DNA of 64,000 nucleotides from Prostheceraeus crozeri (taxonomy: Eukaryota > Platyhelminthes > Polycladida > Euryleptidae), in NCBI GenBank assembly GCA_907163375.1, contig CAJQUW010014422.1, positions 1 to 64,000 of the forward strand, given 5' to 3'. Position 1 is the first letter of the stretch. Every line of letters starts with the position of its first letter. Positions 60,575 through 64,000 of the stretch are shown here, piece after piece. The position numbers and the translations under genes were made by a program. Below the pieces are notes generated by a model, which saw only the letters and a list, made by a program, of their open reading frames with translations, was not told the DNA's origin and did not search any database.

Positions 60575-61978
60575 AGAAAAATGTTGCTGAATTTGACCAA
60601 GTCGAAGCAAACGATTTTTTTGACGCAGAGTCTTGTTGGAGGTGTGGAGCATCAAAATGTTCCACTTGTTAACCAATTAAAGATTTCGGGTGTTCATTGG
60701 TCTGATGTATTGAAATGGAACCACCAATTTGATGAAGTCTTTAAGCCGACTTCTCAGCGGTTATGTGTTACTATAATACTCAGGTCTGTTATTTCTAGAC
60801 ATCAGCTTATAATTGTGTATAAATCTCTCATAATGTCTGTGTTATTGTACGCTACACTCCTAGTTTTCCATCTTCCTAAACGGACTGAGGACAAATTAGA
60901 CAAGTTTCATAAGCGTAGTCATCGTCTGATTTGTGGCAATGACTGCTTGTGTCTATTTCCCTTCTATAAATTCTGTCAGGCGAGATCTTTGCATCAAGTA
61001 TTTTAGAAATTGTGAAAGTGTAGCAACGAACTTGCCCGAACTGAGGACATCAAGAAGTTTGCATTCTTTCATTCCGTGGGCGTGTATGAGTTTGAACAAT
61101 ATCTATTGTGCTTGAATTGTAATAACTAAACAGTGACATCTTAGGTGAATATTTTTGTCATTCTAGGTTTTTTAGGTGAATAATTTTACAAATTTAAGTT
61201 GTTTATTTACGTGAATCAAAAATCCATTAAAATATCTAGATTCATTGAGAGCAATGGTATTTTCATGTCTATTATCATGAATTATGCTTTATTCGGTAAA
61301 TAATTTGTAGACAAATACCGCGACAATAATCTACGTATAAGTTTAAAAAAAGAGTTAGATAAAAGAAAATGACAAGTAAGTCCTAGATTTAATCGCGATT
61401 CGAAGCGATTTTATTTCAAGCTATAACAACTGCACAGATCAAACATCAACAACTAAGTATATATGTTTCAAAATGTATATTGACAATTCAATGTACAAAT
61501 GTGTATGTGTCAAACAGATCAAAATCACTCGTATTTCAAATGCAATATAAAGTCTATAAAAGCTCTATAAATGTATATAGAAGTATTAGAAACTATGACC
61601 AGAAACATGTGGCACTGCCCAGAATCACTCATCAATGTCTTCATTATTTCGATTATAAAAGTAATTTGTTACAACGATCTTCTCAATGTTTTCCTATGTG
61701 AGTGCATGTAGATGAGTTAATCAAATAGCAAGTTTTTGTCGTAATGACAGTATTTAGGCGATTTATGTGTTTTTACAAAATATCCGGAGTTTAGGTAAAA
61801 ATTCATTTTAGGCGATTCACCTAAATTGTCGCTGTCTAGTAATAACTTTGTATGTTTTTGTTTTCTTCAGTGACTTATTTTGCCAATGTTCTTGAGAAAC
61901 CATATCTGACCTACATGTACCTGTCAACTCTTACATTGCATGATTTTCATTCTAAGAATAAATCTACTTACTTACTAG
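60575..61978 (+). mobile_element. LINE 3' end, split by a MULE-like element
   Basis: The first plus frame (60581-61006) holds the RT thumb and tail of a CR1/L2/Daphne-like LINE: LKISGVHWSDVLKW, then LRSVISRHQLIIVYKSLI, SVLLYATLLVFHL and LDKFHKRSHRLICG. Coding continues in a second frame to about 61115 (LRTSRSLHSFIPWACMSLN), the usual C-terminus. The 3' UTR resumes after the insertion at 61848 and ends near 61978 with AATAAATCTACTTACTTACT, a tail typical of these LINEs. The catalytic RT core is absent, so this is a 5'-truncated copy with one frame change. Confidence 0.7.
61128..61838. mobile_element. MULE-like non-autonomous element
   Basis: The ends are AAACAGTGACATCTTAGGTG and the complement of TAGACAGCGACAATTTAGGT. 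TTAGGTGAAT-like words are repeated inside both ends. A perfect 9-bp duplication, gtaataact, flanks it (61119-61127, 61839-61847), and 9 bp is the usual size for Mutator-like elements. It encodes no transposase. It lies in the 3' UTR of a LINE and is therefore younger than that copy. Confidence 0.8.
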
Positions 61979-62829
61979 ATTCCTGATCTTTGTATCATAT
62001 ATAAAGTTGTTTTGCCCTGCTCTACGCATATGTGTATATTAAGTCATTATTGCATTAATTCACAATTATTGACTGTCAAATTCATATCTTCAATGAGTTT
62101 CCGCGCGTATTGCTGCTCAATTTCTTCCATACACATATGTTGTCAAAGTGCAAATAATCGTCTAATTACCAGATAGAAGATCAAATCGGATAGAAATTGA
62201 TGAAAGTCAGCAACTGTCAGACTTGTGTTGTAATTGTTATTGCAATTAACCTACTGTAGTTAGTAGTTGTAATCAATTACATTTTCATATTGCAATTACA
62301 CAAGTTTCCTCGGCGATGATGCGTCACCATGCTAATATGTAAGCCAGTTGCACTGGTGATTTTTCATAGAATGTTTCGGCGAATCTTATTGATCGAAAAT
62401 GCAAATCAGAAAACTACTATATTACTTGATTTACCCCTCGGAAAAATAGAGGTAAATACTAAAAGCATACTTCTAGAAAATACGGTCTAAATCTTTAAAT
62501 AGGTGTAAGTAAAGTAGAGAGCAGCAAACTAATTATAGTGTTCTGTATTAATTAAAAGTTATCAAGGCTATTAAAAAACGGCAAAAGAAACCGCCGGTTA
62601 AATGAGAAAACCTTTTCCTGAACATCTCAATTCCAGGATTGAGTTTTAGCCATATGCTACTAATGCAAACAGAATCTGTGGTCTACTAAGAAGTCTTGTT
62701 CCTGAATATGTCACTCCCGGAAATGACTTTATTCCCGTAATTCACGGGATTGTGCATTTTGCTATAACTTATAATGTCAATATTCATCCTTATATTCATT
62801 GATAATACTTGCAAACAGTAGCTTTACCA
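61979..62829. other. Intergenic, nothing recognised
   Basis: No gene or element end was recognised. Confidence 0.35.
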
Positions 62830-63060
62830 CAGTGGTGGGCAAACAAGTTGGGATGGAGGGCTCGCGGGCCACCAATTTTAAAAGGTAGAAGAAGGTGTGT
62901 TCAAAATTCTTTTATTGAGTACTTTGAGCGTCATTTTAAGAGGACTGCTATACTATGCATAGTGGTAGCACATGGCACAGTTGTATTTGTAAATATGTGC
63001 AGCAGCATTGCTTTTCAGGAACTGTATTTTACATTCTAAAATCTATATGAATAATGAAAT
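62830..63060 (+). mobile_element. hAT left end, solo
   Basis: CAGTGGTGGGCAAACAAGTT followed by GGCTCGCGGGCCACC is a typical hAT left terminus. No matching right end (complement of CAGTGGTGGGC) was found before the window ends, so only a fragment or a very diverged element is present. Confidence 0.5.
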
Positions 63061-63067
63061 GTGAATA

Positions 63068-63075
63068 AGCTGGAC
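63068..63075 (+). repeat. hAT target duplication, left
   Basis: agctggac, matched by agctagac at 63652-63659 with one mismatch. Confidence 0.75.
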
Positions 63076-63651
63076 CAGGGGTCTCCAAAGTACGGCCCGC
63101 GAGGGGTTTTAATCCGGCCCGCCGAGCTCTCCTTCAAAATTATAAAACAAATGTCGAAAGACAGGCTTTGCCGAAATCATACAAAACAAATATACTTTAT
63201 AACCCTTTTAACACGCTTGACAAATCTAGAGCTGAAACAAACACAAGACAGATAAGAAGATAAGCGCACAAGATAAGCATTTCAAACTTGACTCGTGGAT
63301 GAAAAATAGAAACACAAAATCCTGCTACAGATCACAGTTGTCTGATGAACATTTGAATGCTTTGCTTGTTATTGGAACCACTCATTTTGAACCTCAGTTG
63401 GACAAAATTTTGTCAGAAATGAAACAATTTCATATTTCCCCCTTTGATCGAAGTTAAAAAAACATGTTAAATGTTGCTGATATTATATGCATTTTAATTA
63501 TGTACTGAATAAATAACATTTTTTAATTATTAATTCACTGTTTATTTACATTGCATGTATTTTGGTAAAATAAATAATTTAGAACCTTGGCCCGCGAAGC
63601 TTTAAAAATTCAACAATGTGGCCCTCCGCTGGAAAACTTTGGAGACCCCTG
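63076..63651 (+). mobile_element. Short hAT derivative with transposase tail
   Basis: The left end is CAGGGGTCTCCAAAGTACGG and the right end is the complement of CAGGGGTCTCCAAAGTTTTC. Both are followed by GGCCCGCG-like words. An 8-bp duplication with one mismatch flanks the element. Near 63315-63445 the plus strand encodes YRSQLSDEHLNALLVIG and FEPQLDKILSEMKQFHIS. This matches the C-terminal dimerisation region of hAT transposases of the type domesticated as GTF2IRD2. The rest of the transposase is deleted, so the element is a 576-bp internal-deletion derivative. Confidence 0.85.
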
Positions 63652-63659
63652 AGCTAGAC

Positions 63660-64000
63660 TATTTGCGGAATTGCGTATGAATTGAAGACAAAACAACTGT
63701 TTCATCGTAAATTGCAATCCGCGAGGCCTTTCGACGACTTTCGTCAAGCGGTATATTGCATACAGATAAATCATGAAAAACGTTTGTATACAAAATGAAA
63801 TATAAGAACGTGAGTTAAAGTCAAAGGTCAAAAGTTAGAAGTCAGATCCACGGTAGGGTGAGCGTCAACACTGTTTGCTTTTGTATTTTGTACACACAAT
63901 TGGGTCTTGTGACGTTGATGATTGTCGCCTCTAGGAATGGAAGTAACGCTGCATGACGAGCTTTGACGACCTTCTTGAAGTACGATATCTTTGTGCGTGT
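63660..64000. other. Intergenic, nothing recognised
   Basis: No gene or element end was recognised before the window ends. Confidence 0.35.

Noticed and set aside
1-64000. LTR retrotransposons, endogenous viruses, Polintons, rRNA, CRISPR arrays
   Set aside because: No characteristic protein motif, terminal repeat pair or RNA signature was seen for any of these.

Overview
The window is nuclear DNA of an animal. It is AT-rich and intron-rich, and packed with old transposable elements. Three host genes can be recognised by conserved protein segments joined at correct GT/AG splice sites. The hexamer AGGCCT, usually inside TAGGCCTA-like palindromes, recurs many times outside genes. The repeat set includes Penelope-like elements, tRNA-derived SINEs, several LINE types, hAT-like and Tc1/mariner elements. 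Together with the gene sequences this suggests a marine invertebrate, possibly a deuterostome such as an echinoderm or hemichordate. That assignment is inference; the phylum is not proven.

Host genes. (1) 17962-18078 (+) is the last coding exon of a Ral-type small GTPase, ending in the prenylation box CEIL. Its 3' UTR runs to an AATAAA at 18714-18719. The other exons were not found upstream. (2) 21004-24725 (-) is a complete four-exon PYM1 gene (partner of Mago and Y14), predicted at 203 residues. It lies tail-to-tail with the Ral gene. (3) 29744-38553 (-) is a three-exon gene for a predicted 410-residue neugrin-like mitochondrial protein. Its stop codon overlaps its poly(A) signal.

Repeats, left to right. 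1-15 kb holds LINE fragments, four-copy SINE family members, two copies of a hAT-like family (3137-3848, 13450-14387) and hammerhead-ribozyme-like motifs. 18.8-19.5 kb is another hAT-like element. 26.2-27.0 kb is a LINE 3' fragment with a PHD-like zinc motif. The first neugrin intron holds a hAT-like element (32803-34234, 8-bp target duplication) that contains a LINE endonuclease fragment, plus a SINE. 39.5-43.1 kb holds a TIR element and a decayed mariner-type transposon carrying a nested TIR element. 46.1-48.7 kb is a Penelope-like retroelement as a near-perfect head-to-head palindrome with an 11-bp target duplication. 49.2-54.2 kb is a mosaic of small TIR elements, including one nested inside another with both 8-bp duplications still readable. 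56.2-59.8 kb may be one large TIR element. 60.6-62.0 kb is a LINE 3' end split by a MULE-like element with a perfect 9-bp duplication. 63.1-63.65 kb is a short hAT derivative.

The three host genes share themes only loosely: Ral is membrane signalling, PYM1 is exon-junction-complex recycling, and neugrin is mitochondrial ribosome support. There is no operon-like organisation. The most unusual content is the group of hammerhead-like motifs at five places, in two palindromic elements and two solo sites. One of them (25679-25714) keeps a complete CTGANGA core. No virus-derived element, rRNA, canonical tRNA gene or CRISPR array was recognised.
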